Assembly (NCBI GenBank): GCA_963693085.1
Contig: OY856410.1
Span: forward strand, 560,035,906-560,099,905
Reading direction: 5' to 3'
DNA: 64,000 nt
From: Alisma plantago-aquatica
Taxonomy: Eukaryota > Streptophyta > Magnoliopsida > Alismatales > Alismataceae
In this document: in pieces, positions 23,082 through 35,170 of the stretch
How the letters are laid out: the number at the start of each line of letters is the position of its first letter
Numbering within the stretch: the stretch's first letter is position 1
Made by a program: the position numbers and the translations under genes
The notes under the pieces: model-generated
What the model saw: only the letters and a program-made list of their open reading frames with translations
Database searches by the model: none
What the model was told of the DNA's origin: nothing

Positions 23082-24237
23082 GTGGTGAATAAAGGGGAAG
23101 GGAAGGGAAGGAAATAGAAGGGGAGGAGAAGGGAGAGGAATGGAAAAGAGGGGAAGGGACACTTATATTGGTGTATTTAGTTGGTATAGGTAGGAGAGAA
23201 GGAAGGAAAACATGAAAACCAATGTAAACATAAAAAGATTAAAGTGAGGTGGAATATTGGTGAGATAAAAATATTTTTACATAAAATAATATTTATATAT
23301 TTATTCACATATATTATTTTACAAAAATACATTCACAGAGACGTGGACAATGAATAAGGTTGTTGACCCATTTTGAATGGAAAAGTCTATAAATCTAATT
23401 ATAAAATTCTAAGTTGTAATGAATACAAGATACAATTATTATTTGGTATGTGTTGAAAGTTCTACAGAAGTATTTTCTTATAAAAAAATGAAAAGAAGAG
23501 TTTTTTTATATTCAAAATTGTATTTATAGAAGTAATTTTCTTCGTATGTTTACAACAAAATTTCTCTCCATATATGTAGTTAAATATTTCCAACCTTAGT
23601 CCGACATAGTTTCTCTAGTTATATATATATTTTATGTTTATATAATAATCTCAATCTTTTCAACTTTCTAAGCAAAAATAGACATTCAAGTTATCTTTTA
23701 AATTATGAATAAAAATTTATTTTAGTTTTTTTTGTAAAAAATATCTTTGAAAGTTTATCAAACACTCCTCCAACATTATACATGTCCATCCAAGTGATGT
23801 AAAATACATGTGACAAAGTAATTCTCTAATCACATTAGTTGTGTATTTCTGGGTTTAAATATGTTGTCTCAGGCTTGTAATCCCAACGTGTCCCTGTTAA
23901 TCTTTGTCATACACACACCTAATTAAGATTTTAAAGGTATGGGTTTTTGGATAATTGAATGGCAAGGATGTTTTGAGACGACTGGAACAACAAGCTCAGT
24001 ATAGCAAATTCGAAGGCAATTTTCCCCTCCCTATTATTTGTATTTTCTCTATCATATTTTATATTTTTCTCTGATCTTTATAATAATTTTTTTTTATCAA
24101 ATCTTCTTTCGTCCCTTGTCTCCACTCCTATTTGGTAGAGAAAGAATGGGAGAGAAGTGACTAAAATATACATAGTTTGTTCCCCTGTGTTCCCCTTCCT
24201 TCCCCATCATTTTGTCCAATCAAACAGACCAAATCCT
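23082..24237. mobile_element. MITE-like element, left part (continues at 27177-27194)
   Basis: The left end GTGGTGAATAAAGGGG resembles the complement of the right end (27178-27194, GTGGTAAATGGAGGGG), and both ends are rich in GGGGAAGGGAAGG-type purine runs. The interior is AT-rich and non-coding. The phrase AATCAAACAGACCAAATCC near 24219-24235 is typical of MITE ends. A LINE is inserted in the right end. No clear target duplication is seen for the MITE itself, so the superfamily is unknown. Confidence 0.45.
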
Positions 24238-27176
24238 CTGCAATGAAAGAGTTTTCTGTGATCAATGAGGCACTCGAGGTTGCACCCTTTGATGACAATC
24301 TTATCAAAATAGATAGAAGCATGAGGGAGAGATTACATGCACTCTCAAAAGCAAAAGAAAGCCTTTACTTTCAACACAACAAGATTAAATGGATAAAAGA
24401 TGCATAACACATCACCAACTTCTATCAAGGGATAGTTAAACACAAAATGGCCAGAGACTCTATTCACAAGCTCACTGGAAAAAATGGAAAAAAGATTGAC
24501 TCGCATGCTACTATTCAGAAAGAAGCAGTGGACTATTTCTACAGCCTACACAATGGAGGTGATGGAGAACGAGAACTATTTTCTGTTAGACCAAATAACA
24601 AAGTCTCTGATACTTAGAACACCTCCCTCTGCACACCCATTTCAAATATGGAGATCCGGGGTGTGTTGTGGTCCATTGGTGAGGATAAGGTACCAGGTCC
24701 ATATGGTTTTAACGCCTGTTGGTTTGGACATGCATGGCCTATTATTTCTGATGATCTATGAGAGGCCATTAAATGGTAGTATGAAAGAAGAAGCATGGTT
24801 TAACAATGTAATCACGCATTCCTCGCTCTTATACTCAAAACCAATAATACAATGACTATGAGGGACTTCAGGCCATAGCATGTTGTGGGGTGCTATATAA
24901 TATCTGGTCAAAACTATTATCTCGAAGATTGAAAAATGTTTTTCCCACCCTAGTTTCGTCTAACCAAGGTGCTTTCATACCAGGTAGAGACATATCAGAT
25001 TGCGCACAACTAGCTGGAGAGTTCTTGTAGGGTTTCGATAACAAATGATATAAGCCAAAGGTGTGCATAAAACTTGACATATCATTATCATATGATCTTG
25101 TAAATTGGGACAACATTTGGGAGATTCTTTTCAACTTTGTCTTCCAAGACAAATGGATGTGGTGAATCCAAGAATGTGGGCAATCGATCCTTTTTTTTAT
25201 ATTAGTCAATGGGTACCCTGGGGGATTATTCTCCAGTAATCGGGGGCTTCATTAAGGGGACCCTCTTTCTCCACTTCTTTTCACTTTGGTTATGGATCAA
25301 CTCTCACTCATGATTAATGAACAAGGAAGACTAGGAGGGATCAAACCATTCAAGGTGAGAGGCACCAAGGTACTTTCACATCAAATATTTGTTGATGATG
25401 TTATGATGTTCCTAGATAGATCGATATGATTTCTACAGATAGCCAAGGACACCCTTGTGGCATTTGGAAGACGCACATGTCTACATGCCAATCCTTCAAA
25501 ATTGTCTATCTTTTTATCTATATCAGCTAGTCATCTACACTTATTGCTCTCAAGTGTTATGGGTATGCGAATAGAGACTCTCCCATGCATTTATCTGGGC
25601 TTCCCATTGATAACATGCACTGTATTTGCACCAAATTACAACATGTGTACGGGTTATCAGTGCAAGATGGTTGACCAATGGTCGACCAACCTCATATACT
25701 TTGTTGGGAGAGAAATGTTGGTCATATCTAATATTATGCAAGGTTATATACCACCGACAATCCTTGACCGTCTGTAAACCATCACTTCCCATTTCTTGTG
25801 GGGCGGCTTAGCACACACCATGTTTATGAATATACTGGCTCTACCCCATGATGAAGATGGCCTAAAAATGAAGAACTTCAACAAGATATCTAGGTGGGCG
25901 ACTATAAAAAAAGTCTCTAAATTCCAAACTAATACAAATTCAATTTGGACTAGTTGGATGAGGACTTGTTACGAACATACTTTAGCAGATGAGAGGAGTC
26001 ATAGCCAAGGTTTCTCACGTAATTGGATGCATATGGTGAAATAATACCAAGAATGCTCACACCAATTGGATGCTAATGCACACAAATCTTTCTCTATGGT
26101 AGAAGATGCACCTACGCTATGGGAACTTGTTAGATCGAGAGGTCAATGCTGTTAGCTGGGGCAGATGCTATGGAAGTATAGAAATGTTCAATGCTGGGTT
26201 ATGACAGTATACAAAGAAAGGCATAATGCCTTACTCACTGCAAATAGAGTGATTCGTTGGGCACCTGATTATGATCCCATATGCTTCTTGTGCAACATTG
26301 ATGAAGAAATTGGGGCAGATCTTTTCTTTTAGTGCAACTTTGCTTGAGCTTTGTGGGAGGAGGTGACTAGGGCCTGTGGAGCGTGGGCAAACATTTGCAA
26401 TCCTTTCTCAGACATGGCGGAGGTCAATGCAATGTGCAACAATGAATGTGAATGACTTATTATACTAGCAATTAATGTCAACAATATCATTCTTTCTACG
26501 GAAGGAGAGGAATGAATGGAGGCATGGAGGACAAAGACAAACACTGAAAGACTTAACCAGTGCTCGCAAGGGCGCCATTTGGAGAGTACTTTTTGCCCAA
26601 GAAGATTTAAGGAACAAACTACCTCTCAGTGTTCAAAGGGCATGAGATGTTCACTAAAGTAAGCATACCTGATGGCACAATAAAGACCAAGATAGTTTGA
26701 TTGTAACAAGATAGGATTCACAATTGCTTTTTGTTCTTTGTATGAGTCTTCTTTAGAGTTTGATGCAACATCTACCCTGAGCGGTTTGATGCCATCCAGT
26801 AATGTCAAGGCTTATCCACCATGTACAGGTGTTGCATTATTTCATTGATAGCAAGAAGCTATATATGTATATCCATAGGAAATTCTTGGGCCATCGACGA
26901 CTGATGGAGCTCTTGGTGATGGCTTTACTCGTCGTAAAGCTAGCACACCTTTTGATTTTATCATTGGACTATTTGAACCCACATAGTAGGGGATGGAAGC
27001 TCCAATTGTTAAAACAAAAGGGAATGTAGGATTATTTTAAACGGTCTTGGGCCTTGTATAGGTTGTTTGGGAGATAGGTTTCAAACTTTGAAACTTACTT
27101 GTAAAGGGGTTTTTGCCCTAGGGCTAGCTTGCTAGTCCTTTCTTGAATAAATTATCAACTTTCAAGACAAAATCCT
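24231..27176 (+). pseudogene. L1-type LINE, 5'-truncated ORF2 plus 3' UTR
   Basis: AAATCCT at 24231-24237 recurs at 27170-27176 and looks like the target duplication. Between them the + strand, read across many frameshifts, encodes L1 ORF2 from just before RT: VPGPYGFNACWF (24690), QCNHAFLALI (24805), TMRDFRP (24855), LVSSNQGAFIPG (24952), KVCIKLDIS-SYDLVNW (25062), a degraded DD box IFVDDVMMF (25388), FGRRT--HANPSK (25460), and finally a Cys/His cluster CFLCN...ADLFF-QCNFA near 26284-26345 and WRHGGQ (26520). The endonuclease is absent. The tail from 26640 to 27169 is 3' UTR. Confidence 0.85.
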
Positions 27177-27194
27177 TTCCCCTCCATTTACCAC
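27177..27194. mobile_element. MITE-like element, right end
   Basis: It is the short remainder of the MITE after the LINE. Joined across the LINE, the sequence reads without a gap from a pyrimidine-rich arm into a CCCCTCC terminus complementary in type to the left end. Confidence 0.45.
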
Positions 27195-28763
27195 GTAGCA
27201 AATAGACTCTAATTGCTAGATTTCAAGCACTCGCGAGGTTACTAATTGCTAGATTTTCAAGCTCAGTTTCCTTTGAGATTGGTGAGGTATTATGGGGTTT
27301 CGTGGTCTCTGTTGCATCGCGCTAGTCTTTGATGTTACTTATATGTTTGAAACCGGACAATATGGTCTGTAGGTGCCGATTCATTGCACGACCTATGAAT
27401 ATACTAATGGCCTGTTTGGTACAGTGGGATTTTTCCTCCTAACATTAGAAAAATGACGAGTTGGTAAATATTGGCTTCGGTTTGATGAGAAACAGCCGGG
27501 TGAATTAGGTTGATTTTCAACTGCATCCCACTACACACTTAACTGCAAATTCCTTGAAAATGTACTACACCCGTTGAGGGCGCCGTCCGGTATGAATAAA
27601 AAGTCGCAAATGAGATACCACTACACCCTAATCTTGTTCTGTGGTTCCGGCTTTATGAGATGTCTGCAAAGAGACACCACCAGCAAACTATCTATCGAGC
27701 AATGCATGAACCACAGACAATGTTGAGATAAAAGAAAAAAAGAAAAAAAGAGGGGACTTTTCATCCCACCATGTTTGAACGGGCTACCAGCTGCCTAGAA
27801 AAAAAGAGGGGAGAACTACTGTGTACGACAAACGATGATGACATTATCAAAGTAGTACTGTGTACTGCGCGCGTCGATGTACGGCCCGTGTAGTTAAGAA
27901 TGGTAGAGAGGAGTTGAGGTCTCCACGTCTCTTGTCATTTTCCGTGTGAGTCGGAACAGAGTTATTCCTGTGTCCTAAAATCCACTTTCTCATAGGATGA
28001 TCTAATCACGTTGTTGTGGTTTCGCAATGCAACTCCGGCAGCCTCTTCAAATAATTGTACCCTCGCGTTTATTTTTTTGATAAACAATCAAATAATTGTA
28101 CCCTGCTCCTGAATAGTCAAGTAAACTTTGTACTGTTGCCCGCTCGGTTAGTCGTCAACCAAAAGCACGTGGCCAGTATCGGGCTAGAGGTGGGATCAGC
28201 TGACCTCGAACCTACCCAGCTGTTCCTGTCGAATCACGTTTTCAACACGAGGGGCCACGATCGACCCATGAGTACATAACGGAGGAAGATTGGCGACGGA
28301 CGTACGAGAAGCTCCAACAGGCCCAACGCATCATTACACATGGATCCGGCTACCGGAATTGGTTATGTTACCTCGGCATGTGCAGACGGGTATCTGATTA
28401 ATGCATGACAAGGTGTGTCATCATTATACGCTGAAAAGTTCCTATCATCTACACGGCAATTTGACCACGTTAGTACTTAGTTGGATGTGATTATCCATTG
28501 ACACGGGCAACACGCCGACAACCCAATCTTATGAAAGACTACATTCATAGATCTTAAGGTCATAACGTTAACCTTTTTTGAGTATCTCCACAACTTTCGA
28601 ATTTAAGAACTCAAAAATATCAAAAGTAAAAAGTATACATGATTATTGTCTATACATACTTTCTTATACAGACCTGCTCATATTAAGGATTTAAGTAACT
28701 GATCGGTATTTACATTCGACATCCATTATGTTTTGATTTGATTTTACATACTACATGTTCATT
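27195..28763. other. Low-copy-looking intergenic sequence, no gene recognised
   Basis: The base composition is more balanced than in the neighbours. A 20-bp phrase (TAATTGCTAGATTTCAAGC) occurs twice, at about 27209 and 27244. A phrase GGCCTGTTTGGTACAGTGGG at 27413 resembles the start of hAT-type MITEs, with the inverse ATCCCACT at 27525. I find no coding region. Confidence 0.35.
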
Positions 28764-28782
28764 AAGAAAAATCAGGTATTGA
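28764..28782. repeat. Target duplication, left copy (19 bp)
   Basis: AAGAAAAATCAGGTATTGA is repeated exactly at 29930-29948 and frames the retroposon between them. Confidence 0.95.
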
Positions 28783-29929
28783 GGCGCTCTGACGATTGCG
28801 CTGGCGACTGCGCCTAGGGTTTCTCTCCTCTAGTCGACCCGCTTGGGGGGAGGGGGCTTCGGGCTGCCGGTGAGCGCCAACCCTTCCCCCTAGGCCTCTT
28901 CCTCGCCGACGTGGTGGGATCGTGGCTATGGTTTTCGGGAGCTGCAGATTTTGTTGGTTCTTGGCCCGGAGGCGCGTACCCCAGATTTGCTTGGATCTGG
29001 GCTGCCGCTTGAGCGTGGTGGTTGATTGAGTCCGACTGCCAATCTCTCTGGTGGTCTCGGTTGTGCTATGCCCCTACCGGTGGCGCCTTCGAGTCCTGAC
29101 GCTTCTCCTTATCCTCTGGCGGTCCTGCTGTAGGCGTTTCCTTCGTACCCCCTTCCTCCTCGTCCTCTGTTTTTTTCTTTCTTTCTTTTCTTCTCTGTCA
29201 GGTCTCGGCTTGGTTTTGTGTGGCTGTGTGCCGGTTTGTGTTAAGCCAGCTTCAGATGGTGCCGGGGAACTCTCGGGGGTTCTTAGTCGGGTGATGGAAG
29301 CCTCCTTTTGTGCTGTTGGCCCTGGTTACTACTCAAGCTTAGACTTGAGTGGGGGGCAAGGCACAGTCCGTAGGTTGAGGTGGTGGGTTTTCTCCGAGCA
29401 GTCCCCCCTCCCTCTCTTATCATCAACTTCTTCGTGCATCTAGTGTTCTGCTGCGCTTGGCCTTTCTGGGTTTCACATGTCTGTGTCTTTGTTGCCGGTT
29501 GTCTGTTTGTTTCATTACCCTCTTGTTTCTGTTGTGTATCTTGTTTCTTGCTTTTGTGTGTGTGTCTGGATGTGGGCGAAGCTTATCTTCGTTCATTATT
29601 ATGCTTGGTAAGTAGCTTTATGCTGATCTTGTGGAAGGTTGAAGGTTGTTATGAGGACTCCTGCTCTGGTGGTTTCGACAGTAGTAGTTGGGGTGCATTT
29701 ATACAAGTGCTACCCATGATCGTGGAGCGATTCCGGTTGAATGCTGCTATGTTCAGCATGTTGGGGAGGAATTTAAGAAGAAATGTCTTATTTGTATCTG
29801 ATCAGATTTGTATTACGTCGTTGTAACTCTTGCTGCCTTGTTGTCAAGATTATCAGAATATCTTGTCTTTGTAGATGCCGTATGGCTTTTCTTGTTATAA
29901 GATCAATGCTTACCTTTCAAAAAAGAAAA
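28783..29929 (+). mobile_element. Retroposon of 1147 bp with A-rich tail and 19-bp target duplications
   Basis: The insert starts in GC-rich sequence (GGCGCTCTGACGATTGCG) and ends TTACCTTTCAAAAAAGAAAAA. The poly(A)-like end and long perfect duplication are the marks of L1-driven retroposition. No ORF1 or ORF2 motif is visible. Frames of 130 and 148 codons at 29051 and 29380 are Leu/Cys/Val-rich with no recognisable domain, and I do not believe they are proteins. Candidates are an internally deleted LINE keeping 5' UTR and 3' end, or a processed copy of an unknown transcript. Confidence 0.85.
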
Positions 29930-29948
29930 AAGAAAAATCAGGTATTGA
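29930..29948. repeat. Target duplication, right copy (19 bp)
   Basis: It is identical to 28764-28782. The zero divergence suggests a recent insertion. Confidence 0.95.
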
Positions 29949-30604
29949 AAACTATCTGCATACTATTTTGTAAATATGTGACAATTGAAATATATATATT
30001 TATGATATAATACAATAACTATACTTTACATAATACAATTGTTGAGATTAAATGCATTACTTTCACTTTGTATCATGTCAATGTAAATCCATATATTACC
30101 CATTCAAATATTTGGATGTTATTCTATGACGCCCGTTTTGAATCAAAAACATTATCCCTTTTCAATGAAATTGGTATTTGGATAATGCTTTACATGGTCA
30201 ATATATAAAGTTTATGGTCTTAATGTCAAGTTGACCACTAGTGAGAACACGAAGATGTATGAACTAGAAAAGTAAAGGCATTCGTACAATTTAAGGTAAT
30301 ATGTAAATGTTGTAATTTCATTTTTGTCTTCTTATGTTTGTAACCTTATAGGTTCTACATTATGTTGGAAGTGATATCAAAGACCTCATAAGCAATGATA
30401 AATATCTAGAAAAACATCATACATATCCAAATAATAGGAATAAATCAGAGAATAACTTCAAACTATAAGTGATCAATGTTAGCATCAACTTATGATCACC
30501 TTTTCACATGTATCTAGATTGAACCATATGCATGGAGTAGTCATACTCTTAACATTGAATCTATGTTTCTTGATCTAAAATAAATCAGTGACGTTTAGTC
30601 ATGT

Positions 30605-30606
<2 letters not shown>
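29949..30606. other. AT-rich intergenic sequence
   Basis: I see no gene, RNA or repeat structure. Confidence 0.4.

Positions 30607-30692
<86 letters not shown>
30607..30692. repeat. (AT)43 microsatellite
   Basis: An uninterrupted run of 86 bases of alternating A and T. It is self-complementary and likely polymorphic in length. Confidence 0.98.
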
Positions 30693-30694
<2 letters not shown>

Positions 30695-31472
30695 ATTCAC
30701 ATGAGTATTTCATGCATTTCATAGTCTAATTCATCAAGTCGTTGGAGATACTACTCAAATAGGAGGGACACTATCCATGTACATCACTCACAACAATCCA
30801 CATGTGTCATAGTGCACTCAATCACCATGTATGGTAACCATGATTTGAATCTACATTGAGTGGTATTAAAGTACACAAAACAACATGTGATCATTGTAAT
30901 GACTTTAGACCTAACTCTAACTACAATATAATGGCTTCATTTTATCATGCTCAACATGGTTCTATCCATTTAAACTTGTTCTCAAATAACTACCTATGTT
31001 CTAGTGTGATACCCAATATCATGCTAAAAAGACGTAGTCATAAGTCAACACACCCACTAGCATTTTGTATTATTGTTTTTGTGACAATATGACTTTTCTA
31101 TTTCCTCTATTGTACTCTTTCTCTCTCATCAAGTGACTTTATTACTCAATTAGATATAAATTTAATAATTTGTATGTTATGATACCATAATTTAATCACA
31201 TCAATGACTAATTTCACAATATGTGACTCTAATTTGAAAAATTGAACTAAATATCATGCTTTAATACATCACCTTCTTGCATCTAATATAGAACCTCATC
31301 AATGTGATCAAATTCCTCTTTAATGTACTTGATATGGTACATATTTCAATTATGCACAAAAATAATCTCAACCGAACCTTTTCAATCCAAGTTATGACCT
31401 TTTAATTTTGGCTCAAATTTAGCTTGATTTTAATCAATTTTGCATGATTTTGAGCTTATTTAGGCCCAAATG
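30693..31472. other. AT-rich intergenic sequence
   Basis: I see no recognisable gene or mobile element. Confidence 0.4.
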
Positions 31473-31559
31473 TCACGTGACCAAGTCACCCTTCACTCTC
31501 GGCCATGATCCCTTCTTCATTGTTCTGAACAAAAAGCATCGTTGAATCAAGACACATAG

Positions 31560-31975
31560 ATTCTGATCTATCCATTTGATGGTTGTTGTGTCTCCTTCTT
31601 CCTCTGTACACACATCAATGCTACTCCTGCTACCTAACTCCTCCATGGTGCCACCTATAACACCATTTCTTGGCACCTTTTCCCCTAATAAGCCTAGGTT
31701 TCTCTTTCTTCCACCTTCTTTCCTCTTCTCCTTCCTCACTAGTAGCCTTTCCTTTCCCCTTCTGCTTTCTTTTACCTTTTTGCACTTCTCCTTCATCAGG
31801 AGTAGCTTTTTCTTTCTCCCTGCTTGCTTCAACCTTTTCTTTCCCCTTTTGTTTCCTTTTACTTCTTTGCAATTCTTCTTCATCAACAATAGCATTTTCT
31901 TCCTCATTCCTTTGCGGATTTTTTTTGTATTGTCATCAGACGCTATCCTATCTTCTTCTGCATACAAACACAATT
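31560..31975 (-). pseudogene. Lys/Glu-rich exon-like fragment with an internal repeat, minus strand
   Basis: One minus-strand frame (31947 to 31630) has protein-like composition: ELQRSKRKQKGKEKVEASRE, then EVQKGKRKQKGKGKATSEEG, a tandem pair of about 25 residues. A second frame over the same bases is also open for 166 codons. The block is preceded on that strand by TTTGTATGCAG, which resembles a splice acceptor. The protein would be highly basic and disordered, as in some nuclear or transposon proteins. I do not recognise the parent. It may be a gene fragment carried by a transposon. Confidence 0.35.
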
Positions 31976-31983
31976 ACTAAAAA

Positions 31984-32200
31984 ATTGTACTCTTTAGTTT
32001 AACAAAATATACTTTCCAGTTTAATTGATATATCTAGTTTACGAGTTACTTTTTCTTATGAAATAGTTACTCCAGCTTTAAGAAAAATACTCTAGCCTAT
32101 CGTATAGTTACTCTAATGTTTCTTGTAGTTACTCTAGGCATTTTCGAGTTACTCTACTTGTCATATCAGTTTCTCTTTTATCATACATTGTTACTTTGTA
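31984..32200. repeat. AGTTACTCTA array with 20-21 bp period
   Basis: Units start at 32044, 32065, 32086, 32106, 32127, 32147, 32168 and 32189, so each step is 20 or 21 bp. The core AGTTACTCTA is exact at 32106 and 32127 and near-exact elsewhere, while bases between are not conserved. Looser AGTTTA words precede it at 31996, 32018 and 32036. Such arrays occur in the subterminal regions of some DNA transposons. Confidence 0.75.
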
Positions 32201-34070
32201 GTCGAAATTCTCTATTTATGTTTCGTTGTAATGTACATGCAAACATAAATTACCTCATCATTGTTCACTATCATTCCGTACCAGCACAGTGGCCTTGTCC
32301 CCCAACCCCCTCCTCAACCCCACGAAATGATATTGGTAATGCCTAACACTACTTTCATATAGTTTTCTCTTGAATTGTCAGAGATACATAACTCCCTCCT
32401 TCCTTAACCAAATGGGGTGAACCAATATGTCATTTCAATTAGCCGAATGAGACTTACATAATGATCTTGGTCCATTACCCTAATTCCAAAATCGGTATCC
32501 CTCATTTTGTAAAAATGCTAACCTTAGCCATTTTGAGGTATTTAATGCATTATTATGTTAAAGCTTGAATGTTTATTGCTCAACATACCTCCTAATCACC
32601 ATATCAATAACTTGCTCTGTGGTTAACTGTAACACATGTTTGTGACTTATTATCGATTATTAAAGTTGAGCCTCAATCAAAGTGTAAATCTTGCATCTCA
32701 ATGTCATCCAACCTCACTCTAACTCTAAAATCAGTATTATATACCCCTCTATAGTACTTGTACCAGTCCCTTATACCCATTTTTCTAGGTTTGATTCATA
32801 TGTAACTTAATTCATGATTTTCTCCCTTTTATGAGAATGCATGTTAACCTTAGATCAAATAGTGATTTTGACCCCATTTGTGCATTAAACCCTAATAGAT
32901 TATTGAAATTAGTAACATTGTGATGTGTTGTGACCTAAATGGCCAAATCCAACCCCATTTTTCTATTATGATGTATATGACTCAAGCCCACTAGTTTTGA
33001 TATATGATTCCCAAATATGACTTGATTGTCTAACTTGTTCCCTTATAGTGATATGGATCCTCTCCTCTTGTCCTTCCCTATCAAATCAGGGAATAATCTA
33101 TCCTTTATGATATCTTGGATGTGGATGTCCTACTTAAGTCACATATTGAATCCTAATGGCATATGCTAACTGTGTTGATGATTGAATTTATGTTGGAGTA
33201 TACTATACCAATGTTGGTTTTTGATGCCTACATCTGTTTTGGAATGAGCTGTATATGCCCTTATATTTCTTCTATAAATTACCTATCTTGTCTATATCCT
33301 ATCTCTAAATGATCCTTAACCTTTGTTGCCCTGTTGTGAGTTCTTTTACACTTAAATGCAAGTGACTTAAACCTTCACATATTCATGTAAAATATATGGA
33401 ACATTGGAATGACTTGAAATTTGAACTCACCTATATGATATTCCCTAGATCATTAAAAGATCATCAAAAATACTAATAAGCAAGCCGTAACCTAACTTGA
33501 CCTAAGCCTTATTATGGAGATATCTAGGGTTAATGGTGCAATCTAATACTAGTATGTAATCTTGTTCTTAATCAGATAGTTGCTTATGATATAGATGGTC
33601 AAGGATAGGCTATGAAATATCTACATCAGGCATGGACTTTAAATATTTATATGACTATGATTTCTTTCTTGCAACTTGATATGTATATATGCTTGTTTAC
33701 TTGCTCATTATTTGCATATAGTATTATAGTATTGTACTCAATGCTTTGCATTGTTTCTTTACAACATGAACACATACTATATACTCCATTATATAAACCT
33801 TGTGCACCTACCTATATTCTTGGAGTAAGGACACATGATTGGGCGTCCTACTTGAATTGTCAAGATAGGGTGGACCATTTTGATAAACATGGTTAGCTAA
33901 TGGCATTCAGCCTTAAGAACCCTCACAGACTGGTCAAAGGCGTTATGTTATGATGTTGTTAGTATAATTGGAGTAAAATGACATAAAACATAGGTTCTCA
34001 TTATTCTAAGTACTTAAATTGTTTATTCTTGTTTGTTTACTTCCGCACCTCATTTTCAAATTTGCAAAGC
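32201..34070. other. AT-rich non-coding sequence, possibly retroelement UTR or LTR
   Basis: I see no coding motifs. The block near 33820-33950 (GGACACATGATTGGGCGTCC, then GGTGGACCATTTTGATAAACATGG) has the look of gypsy LTR text, but I could not find a partner copy or boundaries. Confidence 0.35.
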
Positions 34071-34171
34071 TTATATATATATATATATACATATATATGT
34101 ATATATATGTGTGTGTATATGTATACATACATACATACATACATACATACATACATACATACATACATACA

Positions 34172-34206
<35 letters not shown>

Positions 34207-34284
34207 GTGTGTGTGTATACATATATGTATATATATGTGTGTATATATATGTATACAGACACACACACACACAAACACACACAC

Positions 34285-34354
<70 letters not shown>

Positions 34355-34370
34355 TAGAGAGAGAGAGAGA
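34071..34370. repeat. Compound microsatellite (TA)n, (CATA)19-20, (CA)n, (TA)n, (GA)n
   Basis: The order is (TA/TG) 34071-34123, an almost pure (ATAC)n at 34124-34202, mixed TA/TG to 34259, (CA)n 34260-34288, (TA)n 34289-34350 and (GA)n 34351-34370. The open frames that cross it consist only of Tyr/Ile/His/Thr or Cys/Val/Tyr/Met repeats and are artefacts. Confidence 0.97.
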
Positions 34371-34759
34371 GAGTCAGGCTAGAATACACTCGAGTGTACA
34401 GATCGCACAAATACACTCAAGTGTGTTTGCATATCAAGAATATTTTTTGCAAAATGTAAACCATTCATCTTCACCATCATACTATAACTAGGCTACATAC
34501 AAATTTTGAGCCCATTTGGATGAGTATAAGTCACTCATCCAAGGGCAAAAAAATTGACGCGCAAAACTAATTTGAAATGCATAATTTTTGCGGTCTTTAT
34601 AACATGACCTATAAATGTCCAAATGTGCTCAAATTTTGCGTATGAGCTATTCACAAGATGTTTAGGAAGTTCAATGGATTATATTTTTGAAAAAAATATT
34701 GCATCATGAAAAACTACTTGAGAGTATTCTACTCTGAATATACTCGAGTATATTCTAGC

Positions 34760-34766
<7 letters not shown>
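34371..34766. mobile_element. Foldback MITE of 396 bp between mirror-image microsatellites
   Basis: The ends are inverted repeats: GAGTCAGGCTAGAATA at 34371-34386 and its complement at 34751-34766, extending with about 75% match for some 80 bases. Each arm contains a CACTCGAGTG-like palindrome. (GA)n then (TA)n lies outside the left end, and (TC)n then (TA)n outside the right end, so even the microsatellites are symmetrical. This recalls rice Micron-type MITEs that sit in (TA)n, but the sequence family is not one I recognise. Confidence 0.75.
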
Positions 34767-34819
<53 letters not shown>

Positions 34820-34820
34820 G
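34767..34820. repeat. (TC)n then (TA)n microsatellite, mirror of the left flank
   Basis: (TC)n spans 34764-34797 and (TA)n 34798-34820. Read on the other strand this is (TA)n(GA)n, the same order as left of the MITE. Confidence 0.95.
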
Positions 34821-35170
34821 AGGTGATCTCTGTTGCCCGCACGGGTAACCAAAAAAAGCTACCCATCATAGTGACATGGTGGCACATGTTTGTAAATATT
34901 TCAAAATGAAAAAAGGGTGGAACTTTGCGAGAAAACAAGCGGAAAGACAGAAGAGGAACCCCCCCCCCCAAATCACCTGTTCAGTTCCTCACTGCTCTGT
35001 GCGATTATTCACTAAAACCAACATCGTCTGGCCAACACCCACCCCGACCCCCAGTCTCCAGTTACTCCGTCTTCGGTGGAATATAGGTCTCCATCCGCTT
35101 CACTTCTCCACCTCTGTTCTCTACCTCTCAATTTCGATCGAACGCAACTGCTTTGCTCCACTGTTCAGAC

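Noticed and set aside
27195..28763. Host gene in the more balanced sequence around 27400-28300
   Set aside because: The best frame (28055-28279) has no recognisable domain, no splice pattern and nothing to support expression.
29051..29826. Frames of 130 and 148 codons in the retroposon
   Set aside because: Their composition (Leu, Cys, Val, Ser from T/G-rich DNA) and lack of motifs suggest chance.
34019..34491. Open frames of 70-150 codons over 34019-34491 on both strands
   Set aside because: They are translations of (TA)n, (CATA)n and (CA)n microsatellites with two- to four-residue repeats.
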